Both the position numbers and the translations under genes were made by a program. A stretch of DNA of 64,000 nucleotides, from NCBI GenBank assembly GCA_035559775.1, contig DATMAU010000023.1, positions 5,071-69,070 of the forward strand. Direction: 5' to 3'. Below the pieces are notes generated by a model. The model searched no databases and was not told the origin of the DNA. It saw nothing but the letters and a program-made list of their open reading frames with translations. Origin of the DNA: AG1 sp035559775. Its GTDB lineage: Archaea; Thermoproteota; Thermoprotei_A; Sulfolobales; AG1. This document shows positions 42,693 through 50,910 of this stretch, in pieces; within the stretch, counting starts at the first letter, position 1, and each line of letters opens with the position of its first letter.

Positions 42693-42857
42693 ATGATCAT
42701 ATCTCAGCACAAGGCTCCCCCTCAAAACCCAATAACGAGTCATGGGCTTGTTGAGGGCTCTATCGAAAGAGCCAGCTTAACCGCATCACAGGCATTTGAG
42801 CAGGACACCGGGTTTAGTGTCTCCTCCTTTGATGGCTATACCGTATTTAAGGCATGA
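42693..42857 (+). CDS. Candidate small protein, 54 aa
   Basis: The frame starts with ATG at 42693, with TTATATAAAA centred about 23 bases upstream, and gives a protein beginning MIISQHKAPPQNPITSHGLV and ending SVSSFDGYTVFKA, with a TGA stop at 42855. It is hydrophilic, has no signal or metal motif and resembles nothing I know. Promoter spacing is the main support, since a frame of this size could occur by chance. Confidence 0.35.
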   Translation: MIISQHKAPPQNPITSHGLVEGSIERASLTASQAFEQDTGFSVSSFDGYTVFKA

Positions 42858-43056
42858 TCACATATATATATAGCGACTAAAAAACCTTTATTCAGAAAAG
42901 AGCCCATACAGGCTGGCAATCCATATTATAGATAGCTATAGCTATTGTAGGGAACTGCCCTAACATGGCCGTGGCCGTATATGTGTATTTATTAAAAAGT
43001 CCAGTGGGAAGAGCCTTACTCTAATCTTAAAAAAGACATGGTGAGGATTGTTCCCT

Positions 43057-43197
43057 TCATTTTACATATTTCCCAGGGTTCTTCTTGAACGCATTTACAC
43101 AGTGATCGCAACAGAAATAGTAGGTCTTCCCTCTATATTCGACACGGTATTCGGATGTTTCTGGAACTTCCATACCGCACACAGGGTCTTTAGGCAT
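43057..43197 (-). CDS. YHS-domain metal-binding small protein
   Basis: The 46-residue protein is a bare YHS domain: KDPVCGMEVPE, then YRVEYRGKTYYFCCDHCVNAFKKNPGKYV. The domain binds copper or other heavy metals through the Cys of PVCGM and the later CDHC. I start it at the ATG at 43197, which has GGTGAT six bases before it; a much longer frame upstream to 43290 has no support and looks like leader. It resembles the small YHS proteins found near copper ATPases, but none is here. Confidence 0.88.
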   Translation of the reverse strand: MPKDPVCGMEVPETSEYRVEYRGKTYYFCCDHCVNAFKKNPGKYVK

Positions 43198-43456
43198 TGC
43201 ATCACCAAAGGAGTATAGTTTTTCGAAGGTAATATGGAAAGTAGTTATAATAGTAATATACGTAGTATGTAATACTATATCTATGCCCATGCACTACTAA
43301 CTATGACCAAGAGCAATAGTGAGGGACAATATCTTTGTTTAGAGATACTACAACCCGTTAGAAGATATATAGAAGTTTACAAAAGCAGGAATGGGAAGGT
43401 GAGATACTAACTGCTATGAGGCACGGCTCCTTTTCAATACTCCTAACAGGTATTTT

Positions 43457-43650
43457 CCGTTTGTCCCTGGACGCTCATTCCAATCATTCTCTATTTTTTA
43501 TTCATAGCTGCACCCAGGGGCTTCCACCTCAGCCCGCAGGATCTCTGATCCTGTGGGTTCATGGGCGGCTGTCGAGCCGAACGGCACGTGGCTCCCATCT
43601 AGCTTGTGCCCCGGATGGCTTGGAGCGCTGCTCCCATAGCCGCCCGAGAC
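43457..43650 (-). ncRNA. Putative guide RNA scaffold in copy A2
   Basis: The stem CCCACAGGATC (43547-43557 read on minus) with GATCCTGCGGG (43533-43543) is kept although its bases differ from copy A1, with one A-C mismatch. GGAGC-AGC-GCTCC is also kept. The guide would be AAAATACCTGTTAGGAGTAT after the right end. Expression is not shown. Confidence 0.4.
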
Positions 43651-43809
43651 CTGTGTGGGGAGACCCGTACAAAGGACAACCCAGTTCAAAGCTTATAGAA
43701 TCTCAGGTATCGATGAGGAAGCAGCCTTCGGACATGCTGCCCCCAGTGCTTATGAACATTCCCAAAACTTATCAACCCTTTCTATGTATATCAAAAGAAA
43801 ACAGCTCCC
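43457..43809 (-). mobile_element. Family A derivative A2 (internally deleted, no tnpB)
   Basis: The 353-base copy matches both ends of the TnpB element at 3940-5449. Its right part (43457-43645) parallels 3940-4133, and its left part (about 43650-43809) parallels about 5285-5449, so about 1.15 kb of tnpB is missing. The right end CCAGGGACAAACGG and left end GCTGTTTTCTTTTGATAT are both present. A peptide GSSAPSHPG and DGSHVPFGSTAAHEP is still readable from the tail. It would move only with help from another element. Confidence 0.8.
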
Positions 43810-43918
43810 AATATGGTATAATAAAGGTGATAATAGATTCTGTGCATGGCTATGCACATCGAGCGTAATATATTATGAATATTATGGGAACAAAGTAACT
43901 TGATCATCTCAAAGCTGT

Positions 43919-44365
43919 CTATATATTTAGGCTTAGATCCTCTTTTATTACTTTAACGACAACGAGAGTCGATGTTCTCTCAATCTCCGGCGAGTTGATC
44001 ATGCTTTCAAGAAACTTCATGAAAGCCTCTCTAGAAGGCGATTTAGCTAAGACAACGAAATCTATATCTCCTAAAACGAAATACACGGACTGCACATACG
44101 GGTATCTTGCAAGTGTCTCACCGATCTTCTCGTGATACCCCCTCCCATACCTGCCCCTCACAAATGTTATTGTTATATACTCAAAGCCCAGCTTCTCTGG
44201 GTCGAGGATCGCCCTATACGATCTAATGATACCCATGGATTCGAGTTTCTTGACCCTATAATACACGGTAGGTTTAGGGATCTTTAATCTCGAGGCCATA
44301 TAGCTATAAGAGGCCTTAGCATTCTCCTGGAGTATTCGCAATATTTCGAGGTCAATATTATCCAT
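43919..44365 (-). CDS. Lrp/AsnC-family transcription regulator
   Basis: The 148-residue protein has an N-terminal winged helix (DNIDLEILRILQENAKASYSYMASRLKIPKPTVYYRVKKLESMGII) and a C-terminal RAM/ligand-binding domain (ITFVRGRYGRGYHEKIGETLARYPYVQSVYFVLGDIDFVVLAKS). Archaeal members of this family control amino-acid or energy metabolism as octamers. A CTATATATAG box at about 44401-44410 lies upstream of the ATG, consistent with a short leader. It is a single gene. Confidence 0.93.
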   Translation of the reverse strand: MDNIDLEILRILQENAKASYSYMASRLKIPKPTVYYRVKKLESMGIIRSYRAILDPEKLGFEYITITFVRGRYGRGYHEKIGETLARYPYVQSVYFVLGDIDFVVLAKSPSREAFMKFLESMINSPEIERTSTLVVVKVIKEDLSLNI

Positions 44366-44617
44366 GCTATAACGAGAAGATGTATGATCGAATGTTGAAA
44401 CTATATATAGTCACCCTTTAAATTATCTATTTAACCATTATTTATATGGTTTTCTATCCAGTTTTATTGTTGAAAATGACCAGGTGAAAGGGGCCCTAGG
44501 GCCAGAAGGCCAGGGATCTGGCAGGTTATATGGAACAACACCGGCCGATACTAAGTCCCAAAACACTGTTACAGGTAGGTTTTAAATTTATTTCGTCCAA
44601 TAGATCGTATTGTTGGG

Positions 44618-45289
44618 GTGTATATGGAGACTAGTCAGGGAACAGGGATTCTTACAACAAAGGTTAGAGGGAAGGGGTATAGCTTTTACCATGCAGTTAA
44701 GCTTCTAGATCTCTTGAGCGTCAAGGGCCCTCTCGGGAGGGCTCTTATCTCAAGGGAGCTTGGTATAGGTGAGGGTTCATCTAGATCTCTCGTGAGATGC
44801 CTGAGATCCTCTGGACTTATTGAGACTGATCCCGTTGGCGGTTCATACCTAACAGATAAGGGATACGGTGTGCTGGCGAAGTGGAGGGGTATTATAACTG
44901 GTTCCATATGCGTTAAAGAGAGATTGGATCCGTCACCATGGGATCTTATTTCTTTAACATGTATACATGAATCAAGATCCGGTGAGGTCTTAGCCAGAGG
45001 GATCTTAAATATAAGGGATATGATCGTGAGAAACGGTTGCCTTGGAGCCCTAATAATGGGGGTGAGAGGAGGCGAGGTATATATGCTCGATACTGCCGGA
45101 AGACCTGATATAAATATGAGCAGAACACCGCTTGGAACCAGGATCCTTGACCTATGTGGAGGCAAGGAGGGTGCTTTAGTTATAATCAGCTCCTCAGACT
45201 CGTCATGCCTAGATGCGGAGAAGTGTATATGGGAGACCGTAGCATCCCTTCTAAGTACGGGAGAGATCATTAAGGAGCTATCATGCTAA
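44618..45289 (+). CDS. DUF4443-like protein with N-terminal winged helix
   Basis: The 223-residue protein starts with a helix-turn-helix (SFYHAVKLLDLLSVKGPLGRALISRELGIGEGSSRSLVRCLRSSGLIETDPVGGSYLTDKG) and ends in an alpha/beta domain (GALIMGVRGGEVYMLDTAGRPDIN and on). This organisation matches the archaeal DUF4443 family of unknown role, likely DNA-binding regulators. The start at 44618 (ATG at 44624 as alternative) lies beyond a TTTAAATTTATT box. It is divergent from the Lrp-type gene across 250 bases that include GGGGCCCTAGGGCC. Confidence 0.65.
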   Translation: MYMETSQGTGILTTKVRGKGYSFYHAVKLLDLLSVKGPLGRALISRELGIGEGSSRSLVRCLRSSGLIETDPVGGSYLTDKGYGVLAKWRGIITGSICVKERLDPSPWDLISLTCIHESRSGEVLARGILNIRDMIVRNGCLGALIMGVRGGEVYMLDTAGRPDINMSRTPLGTRILDLCGGKEGALVIISSSDSSCLDAEKCIWETVASLLSTGEIIKELSC

Positions 45290-45677
45290 TTCTCATTAAA
45301 AAGATCTGACTATGTATCAAGATGCCCGGGTGGAAAATAAGATCCATATACTGCCCCCCTATAATGCTTTACTACTCATCCTCTGATGTTTTTGATCTTT
45401 AACATCTAGGAACCCTTGCCGTAGCCAGCTTATTCTATAGTGATGTCCGCCCAGCAATGGGGTAAAGATAAAAACCAAAGCGGGCAGGGGTAAATAGAAA
45501 GAGCAAGGCTCATCGTCTACTAAAAAGCCATTAACAGGACAGCCTTAGGTATTTATCAGCCATTGACATGGTACATCTCTCTAGAGCGTTGGTGGAAAAC
45601 AACCCATGTATTTAGAAATGAGTGCAATTGTTTCCAAAGACTATAAATCCTAGGGATTATTTGGTAAATAAAAGATC
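45290..45677. other. 388-base stretch with no recognised feature
   Basis: A hairpin GATGTT (45383) with AACATC (45399) is the only structured patch I noticed. No frame, tRNA or C/D box pattern is convincing. Both flanking genes end here (DUF4443 on +, PCNA on -), so promoters are not expected. Confidence 0.4.
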
Positions 45678-46430
45678 CTAGACTCTCGGGGTTATCCAGT
45701 AGGTGAGCGATGCACCTCCTCCAAGCGATAAGCGGAGCTTTAGAGGCTTATTAGGTCCATACTGGATTATAACCACCGAGTCCGGATCTATTGTTTTTGC
45801 AACCTGCTTCACAAGATCTATAGAATATCTAGAAGAAACATTCTCAAGACTCGATGAGAGTGATAGGAGACCCTTATCGCTTGTCAGTGCTGTCTGGTAC
45901 TCTCTATCCTCCCCCCTAGATACTATCCTCAAAGTATCCCCGGAAACCCTGAACTCCACCTCATCCCCAACTATTGAGGCATCTTTAACTATTGTTGTAA
46001 AGACGTCCCCGCTCATCTGGGCTTCTACCTCTAGATCGAGTTGTATATCGCCTATAGGCTCTATATTCTCCTCCTTGATTTGCACAGAAAACTCTCTCTC
46101 AGCTCCTGTCTTGGTGTTTATCAACAGGACCTTGAGATCTCTCGAGCCTTCCTCATAGCTGAGCACAACCTTATCTCTCCTCGAGAGCCTCTTAAAGGAT
46201 GATAGAAGCTCCTCTTTATCCACGAGAAGCGATGTCTCTCTACTCAGCTGGTACTCCTCAAACATGATGTTCGATATGGTGAGTATGCTCATTATAAGCC
46301 TATCTGGCGAGAGGCCACGGATCTCCAGGAACTCGGATCTAACATAGAGGGGGGCTGCATCGAGCGGTGCCAATGCTGCCTGGAACACGTTTTTTATAAA
46401 GCTACCCTCACCATGGGCTATCCTGAACAT
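45678..46430 (-). CDS. pcn: PCNA sliding clamp (paralogue 1)
   Basis: The 250-residue protein has the two-domain PCNA fold with SFIKNVFQAALAPLDAAPLYVRSEFLEIRGLSPDRLIMSILTISN in the first domain, DKEELLSSFKRLSRRDKVVLSY, then a later LSSSLENVSSRYSIDLVKQVAKTIDPDSVVIIQYGPNKPLKLRLSLGGGASLTYWITPRV with the C-terminal strand. It encircles DNA and holds polymerase. It is only distantly related to the second PCNA at 52073, as expected if the clamp is a heterotrimer of three gene products, as in several crenarchaea. Its gene lies 173 bases downstream of PolB1 on the same strand. Confidence 0.93.
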   Translation of the reverse strand: MFRIAHGEGSFIKNVFQAALAPLDAAPLYVRSEFLEIRGLSPDRLIMSILTISNIMFEEYQLSRETSLLVDKEELLSSFKRLSRRDKVVLSYEEGSRDLKVLLINTKTGAEREFSVQIKEENIEPIGDIQLDLEVEAQMSGDVFTTIVKDASIVGDEVEFRVSGDTLRIVSRGEDREYQTALTSDKGLLSLSSSLENVSSRYSIDLVKQVAKTIDPDSVVIIQYGPNKPLKLRLSLGGGASLTYWITPRV

Positions 46431-46519
46431 AAGAATCCCTGGATATGATTATCCTGGGAGGGGAAAAAGCATAGCCGATCCTGCAGAGCTAGCGAGTATC
46501 ATATTAGTGTGGATCTGTA

Positions 46520-46527
46520 TTATATAA
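46520..46527 (+). promoter_or_regulatory. TATA box for the candidate C/D box sRNA
   Basis: TTATATAA, about 25 bases before 46549, has the right spacing for an RNA start just before the C box. The sequence is palindromic, so it may also serve the PCNA gene on the other strand. Confidence 0.45.
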
Positions 46528-46548
46528 GTTTCCTAACAGATCCTTTTA

Positions 46549-46602
46549 TCGATGATGAAGCCGCAGCCCTGAGAAGTGAGGAGGGCTCGTGTTTCTGATC
46601 CT
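46549..46602 (+). ncRNA. Candidate C/D box sRNA
   Basis: On the plus strand, C box ATGATGA (46552-46558), D' box CTGA (46569-46572), C' box GTGAGGA (46576-46582) and D box CTGA (46595-46598) are arranged with 10 and 12 bases between, and a three-base gap between D' and C', as in archaeal box C/D guide RNAs. A TATA box lies about 25 bases upstream. The guides would be AGCCGCAGCC and GGGCTCGTGTTT; no target was checked. It lies between the PCNA start and the PolB1 stop. Confidence 0.55.
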
Positions 46603-49515
46603 TTAGGTGTGTGCGAAGTCCGATAACCTCATATGACCAGAGATCTCTTCCCACTCTATGCTCAGCGGTGCTAGTATCTGTTCAAAAGCAGATCTCAGGC
46701 TCTCTATGTATTTCTCCAGATCTATCTCGCTCACTTTCGCCAGCTGAACAGGCTTAACACCCTCCCTACCTCTCACCTTGACAAACAATATGTTATCTCC
46801 CTGGGAGATGCTCACACCCTCCCTGGCTAGCATTAGGGCTGCCTTTACATGCTGCGGCGTGTTCTTGGTATAGGATTCCAGGGGTTTTCCAAGAGTCATT
46901 TTAAAGCTCAGCTGATCTAAAGTATATTCCTTATCCCTCAGCTTTCTATATATATCCTGGAGTATATCTCTAAGCCAGCTTGATATCCTCATTATATCCT
47001 GGGGCGTCTCTATAGATCCAAGCTTGCCCACGGCCTCGGCAAATGCTTCTTTAACAAACTCAGGCACGTGTTTCTTCTTACCAACAAGCCCCTTTATATC
47101 AACAGAACTGTCTTGAAGAACCCCTAGGTAGTTTTTCTTGAGCGAGAACGCTACAAACCTATACCTCTTATCCACCTCTAACTCTAGCCCGAAGTTCTCA
47201 TAGATCCAGCTTCTAAGCCTATCAAGCTTCCCCGGATCGGGCGACCATATGAATAGAGAATCAGTATCGCCATAGAGCACCATTAACCCTAGCTCTTCTG
47301 CCTTCTTAAGGCTCCTGGTTATTATCATCCTACCAATAGCTGTCACACTCTCGGCCACTGGCAATGCGTAGAGTGGGAACTTCTCGTGCCCAAATACACC
47401 GTAGGATGCGTTTATATATACCTTCATAGCCCTCTGAACCACATCGTACCAGTTTCTCAGCTCCTCTGGCACCGATTTATCCTTAGCCTTTCTCTTATAG
47501 ATCTTTACCCTGAAGTCCCTTAAAAGGCCTATCATAACAGATGTTATCCCAACCCTGTCCATGCATACCTGGTGTATCTCGTTACCACTCTCATCAGCTA
47601 TAGGTTCTAGCTTGCTACACATACCTTCCGGAGGATCTACGGTCTCGTAGCTCAGGTTCCACCTCTTAATTATACTAGGGTACAGCGATGCGTAGTCAGC
47701 GACAACCACATCGAAGAATACCCCTTGTGGTGGGTCGATCACTATTGCCCCGGCGTATTTCTTACCCTTTATAATCGCCTCTGTAGCTTTTCTGGATTTC
47801 TTGATAGATAGATCTACCTCTGAGGGTATCAAATACCCCTTGGATCTGTGTTCCCAGTAAAAGAGATTCTTGATCCATGTGGATACCTGGGTTCTTGTAA
47901 CGTCCTCCAACCCGAGCTTGCTTATCCTCATGAGAAGTGTTACTAGTTTCCATAGAAGCTCGTTCGAATATGTTGTAAGCTCTATTGTTAGCTGTGCATC
48001 CCTCAAGTTATATCTAGCCAGCTCATCAATGCTCATGGAACCAACACCCTCCTCATTAGCCAGCTTCCCCTTCCCTAGAAGGGCCTGTGCAACAGCATCG
48101 AGCGTGTGCTCCTTATATTTACCCTCGAATGCGTAGTTCTGTATAGCCTTGTTCTTGAAAAATCTGTATAGATCTATATGGAGGGCGTGTTTGAAAGTAG
48201 CGTGGGTCTCTCTAATCACTATCGGTATTTGTTCTTTCTGAAGACCCAGTTTCCTAGATCTTGTGTAGAGATAGGGTAGGTCGAAGTTATCACCGTTGAA
48301 TGTGACTATAACAGGGTATCTCGCTATCTCTCTATAGAGGGCTACTACGAGGCTTCTCTCATCGCTGAAAACCTTTACCTCTATACCTTCTTTCTCGATC
48401 TCTCTGAGAGCTCTTAACTCTTCTCCATCGCCTCTCTTAAGGAGCAGTACCTTGCATTTCCCACTATTATCGCATATAGCTGCACTTATTATCGGGTATT
48501 CCGCCGCCTCTGGCTTGGGAATCCTGCCCTTTGTTGGTGTGTATACCTCTATATCTAATGATGCCCTCTTAACCCTTGGTGGCGGTGCCTCGAATATTGG
48601 ATACCATTTAATAGCTGTCTCTCTCACGTATTCGGGCTCGCTGCTAAAGATCTCTGCGATCTCTTCCCTAACCTTATCCATATCTATGCTTACTATCGGG
48701 TCAAACCTAGAGCCCTTTACCCTATATTTCATCCCCGGTGTCAGCTGGTTGTCATATATGTAGTTATGATGATACTTTATATTAGCCTCCCATGTCTTTG
48801 GATACCTGTCTCTGAGTCTTCTAACCATGAGAGGGTCTCTCACAACTATTTTTGTGAGCATTACCTTCCTATTAGATAGAAGATCGAATTTCTCGACCCT
48901 GTATATATCAACAACATCCTGACTCCTCCCAGCTATCTCCCTTGCCTTCTCAGGATCAAGATCTACTAGAAAGTAGGGTCTATGTCCCGTCTTATCATAG
49001 ACCTTATATAGCTTCCCATCCTCCTCAACATAAACATAGATCACGGCTTTAGACACTGATCCGTCGTATGATACCTCCATTATATAGCCCTCCAGATCTA
49101 CCGCCTCCTGGATCTCGAACAACCCGGGATCGAGATCCAAGGTGTCGTGAACAATACCAGGTGCGTCAGGGATCATCGCAGGATCTTCAGCATCACCATA
49201 CCTAGAGCCCGTCTTGTTTTGATTCTGATAATGGGCCATAACACTGGGGTTTTCGCCCGTGTGAGCACTATTACTTACAGTATCAACGCTTACAGGGCTT
49301 CTCTGTACTAAATATAGGTCAAGACCGGATTGTCTTCTAATGTCACGCTTATCGTGTTTATTATGTTGCTCGTTACCACCGCTAGATCGTCTATCGGTTT
49401 CAGCAAAACGCGGATCTAGATCCTCGGTATTCTTAGCTAACCGTTTCTCCTTACTATAATATCTAAGAAGCCCCTTATCCTCATTATGCCTTCTCATATA
49501 ACCATGATCCCCCAT
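46603..49515 (-). CDS. polB1: Family B DNA polymerase, crenarchaeal PolB1 type
   Basis: The 970-residue protein has intact exonuclease and polymerase motifs. Exo I has Asp321/Glu323 in SLDIEVY, Exo II is FNGDNFDLP near 406-414, and Exo III has Tyr502/Asp506. Motif A is DYASLYPSII with Asp607, motif B KVYINASYGVFG near 698-709 and motif C YGDTDS with Asp750 and Asp752. The region from about 138 (DLEGYIMEVSYDG and on, to GHRPYFLVDL) matches PolB1/Dpo1, the leading replicase. About 135 residues of low-complexity N-terminus are longer than in Sulfolobus and contain QSGLDLYL (62-69), a PIP-like motif. It precedes PCNA on the same strand. Confidence 0.95.
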   Translation of the reverse strand: MGDHGYMRRHNEDKGLLRYYSKEKRLAKNTEDLDPRFAETDRRSSGGNEQHNKHDKRDIRRQSGLDLYLVQRSPVSVDTVSNSAHTGENPSVMAHYQNQNKTGSRYGDAEDPAMIPDAPGIVHDTLDLDPGLFEIQEAVDLEGYIMEVSYDGSVSKAVIYVYVEEDGKLYKVYDKTGHRPYFLVDLDPEKAREIAGRSQDVVDIYRVEKFDLLSNRKVMLTKIVVRDPLMVRRLRDRYPKTWEANIKYHHNYIYDNQLTPGMKYRVKGSRFDPIVSIDMDKVREEIAEIFSSEPEYVRETAIKWYPIFEAPPPRVKRASLDIEVYTPTKGRIPKPEAAEYPIISAAICDNSGKCKVLLLKRGDGEELRALREIEKEGIEVKVFSDERSLVVALYREIARYPVIVTFNGDNFDLPYLYTRSRKLGLQKEQIPIVIRETHATFKHALHIDLYRFFKNKAIQNYAFEGKYKEHTLDAVAQALLGKGKLANEEGVGSMSIDELARYNLRDAQLTIELTTYSNELLWKLVTLLMRISKLGLEDVTRTQVSTWIKNLFYWEHRSKGYLIPSEVDLSIKKSRKATEAIIKGKKYAGAIVIDPPQGVFFDVVVADYASLYPSIIKRWNLSYETVDPPEGMCSKLEPIADESGNEIHQVCMDRVGITSVMIGLLRDFRVKIYKRKAKDKSVPEELRNWYDVVQRAMKVYINASYGVFGHEKFPLYALPVAESVTAIGRMIITRSLKKAEELGLMVLYGDTDSLFIWSPDPGKLDRLRSWIYENFGLELEVDKRYRFVAFSLKKNYLGVLQDSSVDIKGLVGKKKHVPEFVKEAFAEAVGKLGSIETPQDIMRISSWLRDILQDIYRKLRDKEYTLDQLSFKMTLGKPLESYTKNTPQHVKAALMLAREGVSISQGDNILFVKVRGREGVKPVQLAKVSEIDLEKYIESLRSAFEQILAPLSIEWEEISGHMRLSDFAHT

Positions 49516-49542
49516 TATAAGGCTCCATAACCTCTCTACATA

Positions 49543-49764
49543 ATGATTACGGGAAAAAGTATTAATGCTCTTAGTCCGGCTATTTTACTTCGTAATATCT
49601 ACACAGTATTACCGGAAGTGATCAAAAATGTGGAGCCTGTGAGAGTAGCTAAGGACATGTTTGGGATAGCATATTATCCTATATCTCTATTGCTTGCCTC
49701 CAGATATTTATCGAGATTCTTTGTCCCGCATCTAGTATATAAACAAAAGCCTGTGGAGAAGTAA
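49543..49764 (+). CDS. Doubtful 73-aa ORF overlapping repeat C1
   Basis: The frame gives MITGKSINALSPAILLRNIY and on, with a hydrophobic middle (YYPISLLLASRYLSRFF). It resembles no family I know. Part of it (TVLPEVIKNV) matches a short repeat at 63464 that reads AVLREIIKICG before a stop, which suggests a common ancestor, perhaps a decayed mobile gene. It lies 27 bases after the PolB1 start, divergent. Confidence 0.2.
   Translation: MITGKSINALSPAILLRNIYTVLPEVIKNVEPVRVAKDMFGIAYYPISLLLASRYLSRFFVPHLVYKQKPVEK
49604..49633 (+). repeat. Family C repeat, copy C1
   Basis: CAGTATTACCGGAAGTGATC and the next ten bases match 63464-63494 at 27 of 31 aligned positions with one gap. The extent of homology beyond the core is unclear. 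Confidence 0.45.
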
Positions 49765-50062
49765 TATGATCATTAATTAAAAAGAAACTGTTTCTAACGA
49801 TGCTCATATCAGAGAAGCCTGGGTAGCTATAGGTTATAGCTAGGTGGGTTGTGTTATGATCCTGATCACTGATCGATCGTGTTATGCCTTTAACCAAGCC
49901 TCGTTCCTGTCTTCTGATAGCTTCTTGTCTAAGGCTCGAATCTTAAAGTAGGATCTCGGATCGATACTGCTTAGAGCTTGCTAGCCTCGTCTATGACCGA
50001 GCTTGTGGCTATATATGGCTAATGATCTTCGTTGGATGGCGAAGCTGTTTAGAATCTTTGTA

Positions 50063-50446
50063 TCATCTTTTTTGCTCTTTCAGAATGGAGAGAGCCTCTT
50101 CTAATAGCTCCTTCTTTATCCGCCTATCAAAAACTATAAGGATTCTCCTCTTGTTACCTATTCTAGTCAATTTAACCCTATCTATAACCACCCTTCCTTT
50201 TATTAGGTCGCTCTCACCTTTTACTGGCACTAGATATTCTTTGAACTTCCTCACTGAGTATCTATAACTCTCATCGAAGTTCTCTATAATTCTCAATGTG
50301 TCCTGGATATCGCTTGTCACATATCCGAGACGGTCTGTTAATATGTTGAGGATTTTCTCTGCATCATCGAGATCCAGATCTATGCAGGGATATCCGAGAC
50401 AGTCGCTTACCATAGGTTCTTCGCTGTGCATTAAAAGCTCCTCCAA
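50063..50446 (-). CDS. Hypothetical protein, 127 aa
   Basis: I do not recognise this protein. It is soluble and charged, with two Cys near the start (SDCLGYPCIDL), a helical centre (DAEKILNILTDRLGYVTSDIQDTLRIIENF) and a positively charged end. A strand-rich part (VPVKGESDLIKGRVVIDRVKLTRIGNKRRILIVFDRRI) follows. No metal, P-loop or membrane motif is seen. The length and codon use suggest a real gene of lineage-restricted distribution. Confidence 0.5.
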   Translation of the reverse strand: MEELLMHSEEPMVSDCLGYPCIDLDLDDAEKILNILTDRLGYVTSDIQDTLRIIENFDESYRYSVRKFKEYLVPVKGESDLIKGRVVIDRVKLTRIGNKRRILIVFDRRIKKELLEEALSILKEQKR

Positions 50447-50580
50447 CTATTGTTTGTCCCTAGATTTTTAGTTTTCACTGCTAGATATCTCCATTTAGCC
50501 TATACTAGAGTAAAGATCTCTATGGTTCCATTGAATACTGTGTTATAATGGTTAAAATTCTAGATGTTTGTCATTATGAT

Positions 50581-50799
50581 TCATTTTCTAACGATAGCCT
50601 CTATACCCGGGCTCTTTTTGACTAGCCTTGGGTAGTCTTTCTTGATCTCTGTCACCAGCTCCATGTCTCCTCTATCTGGCTCGTCATTCCTAACGATGCT
50701 TGGTAGGATTCCTTTCTCTGTTACCAGTATTTCTGGATCTAGTTCAAAAAACATAACTCCCCCATCTATATTCACGATAATACCTCTATACCGTGACAT
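50581..50799 (-). CDS. Hypothetical small protein, 72 aa
   Basis: The protein begins MSRYRGIIVNIDGGVMFFEL and contains a Glu/Asp-rich middle and a basic end. I do not recognise it. The ATG at 50799 follows GGGAGTCGGAG, a usable ribosome site; a longer frame to 50817 exists. It lies between the 127-residue hypothetical and the PfpI gene on the same strand, with over 100 bases of spacer on both sides. Confidence 0.45.
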   Translation of the reverse strand: MSRYRGIIVNIDGGVMFFELDPEILVTEKGILPSIVRNDEPDRGDMELVTEIKKDYPRLVKKSPGIEAIVRK

Positions 50800-50910
50800 C
50801 GACACTCCGACTCCCACATAATAATATTGTTAAAATCTATTTAAGCTTAAGCGGTCTAGTTTATGTTAGATCCAAAATGTATAAAAAAATACCGCCTATG
50901 TATAAACCAG

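Larger units (their letters stand above)
42491..43056. other. 566-base intergenic stretch with a small candidate ORF
   Basis: Between secY and the YHS gene I see no RNA gene. The only item with support is the 54-codon frame at 42693. A hairpin GGCTCT-ATCGA-AAGAGCC at about 42755-42772 lies within it. Confidence 0.4.

Noticed and set aside
44490..44530. GGGGCCCTAGGGCC palindrome between the Lrp-type and DUF4443 genes as an operator.
   Set aside because: It is a single short palindrome with no second copy near either promoter.
49543..49764. 73-residue frame as a firm gene.
   Set aside because: It has no family, no clear ribosome site, and overlaps a decayed repeat; listed only with low confidence.
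50450..50466. TTGTTTGTCCCTAGAT as another right end of family A.
   Set aside because: Only about 12 bases agree and there is no similarity on the inner side, so chance cannot be excluded.
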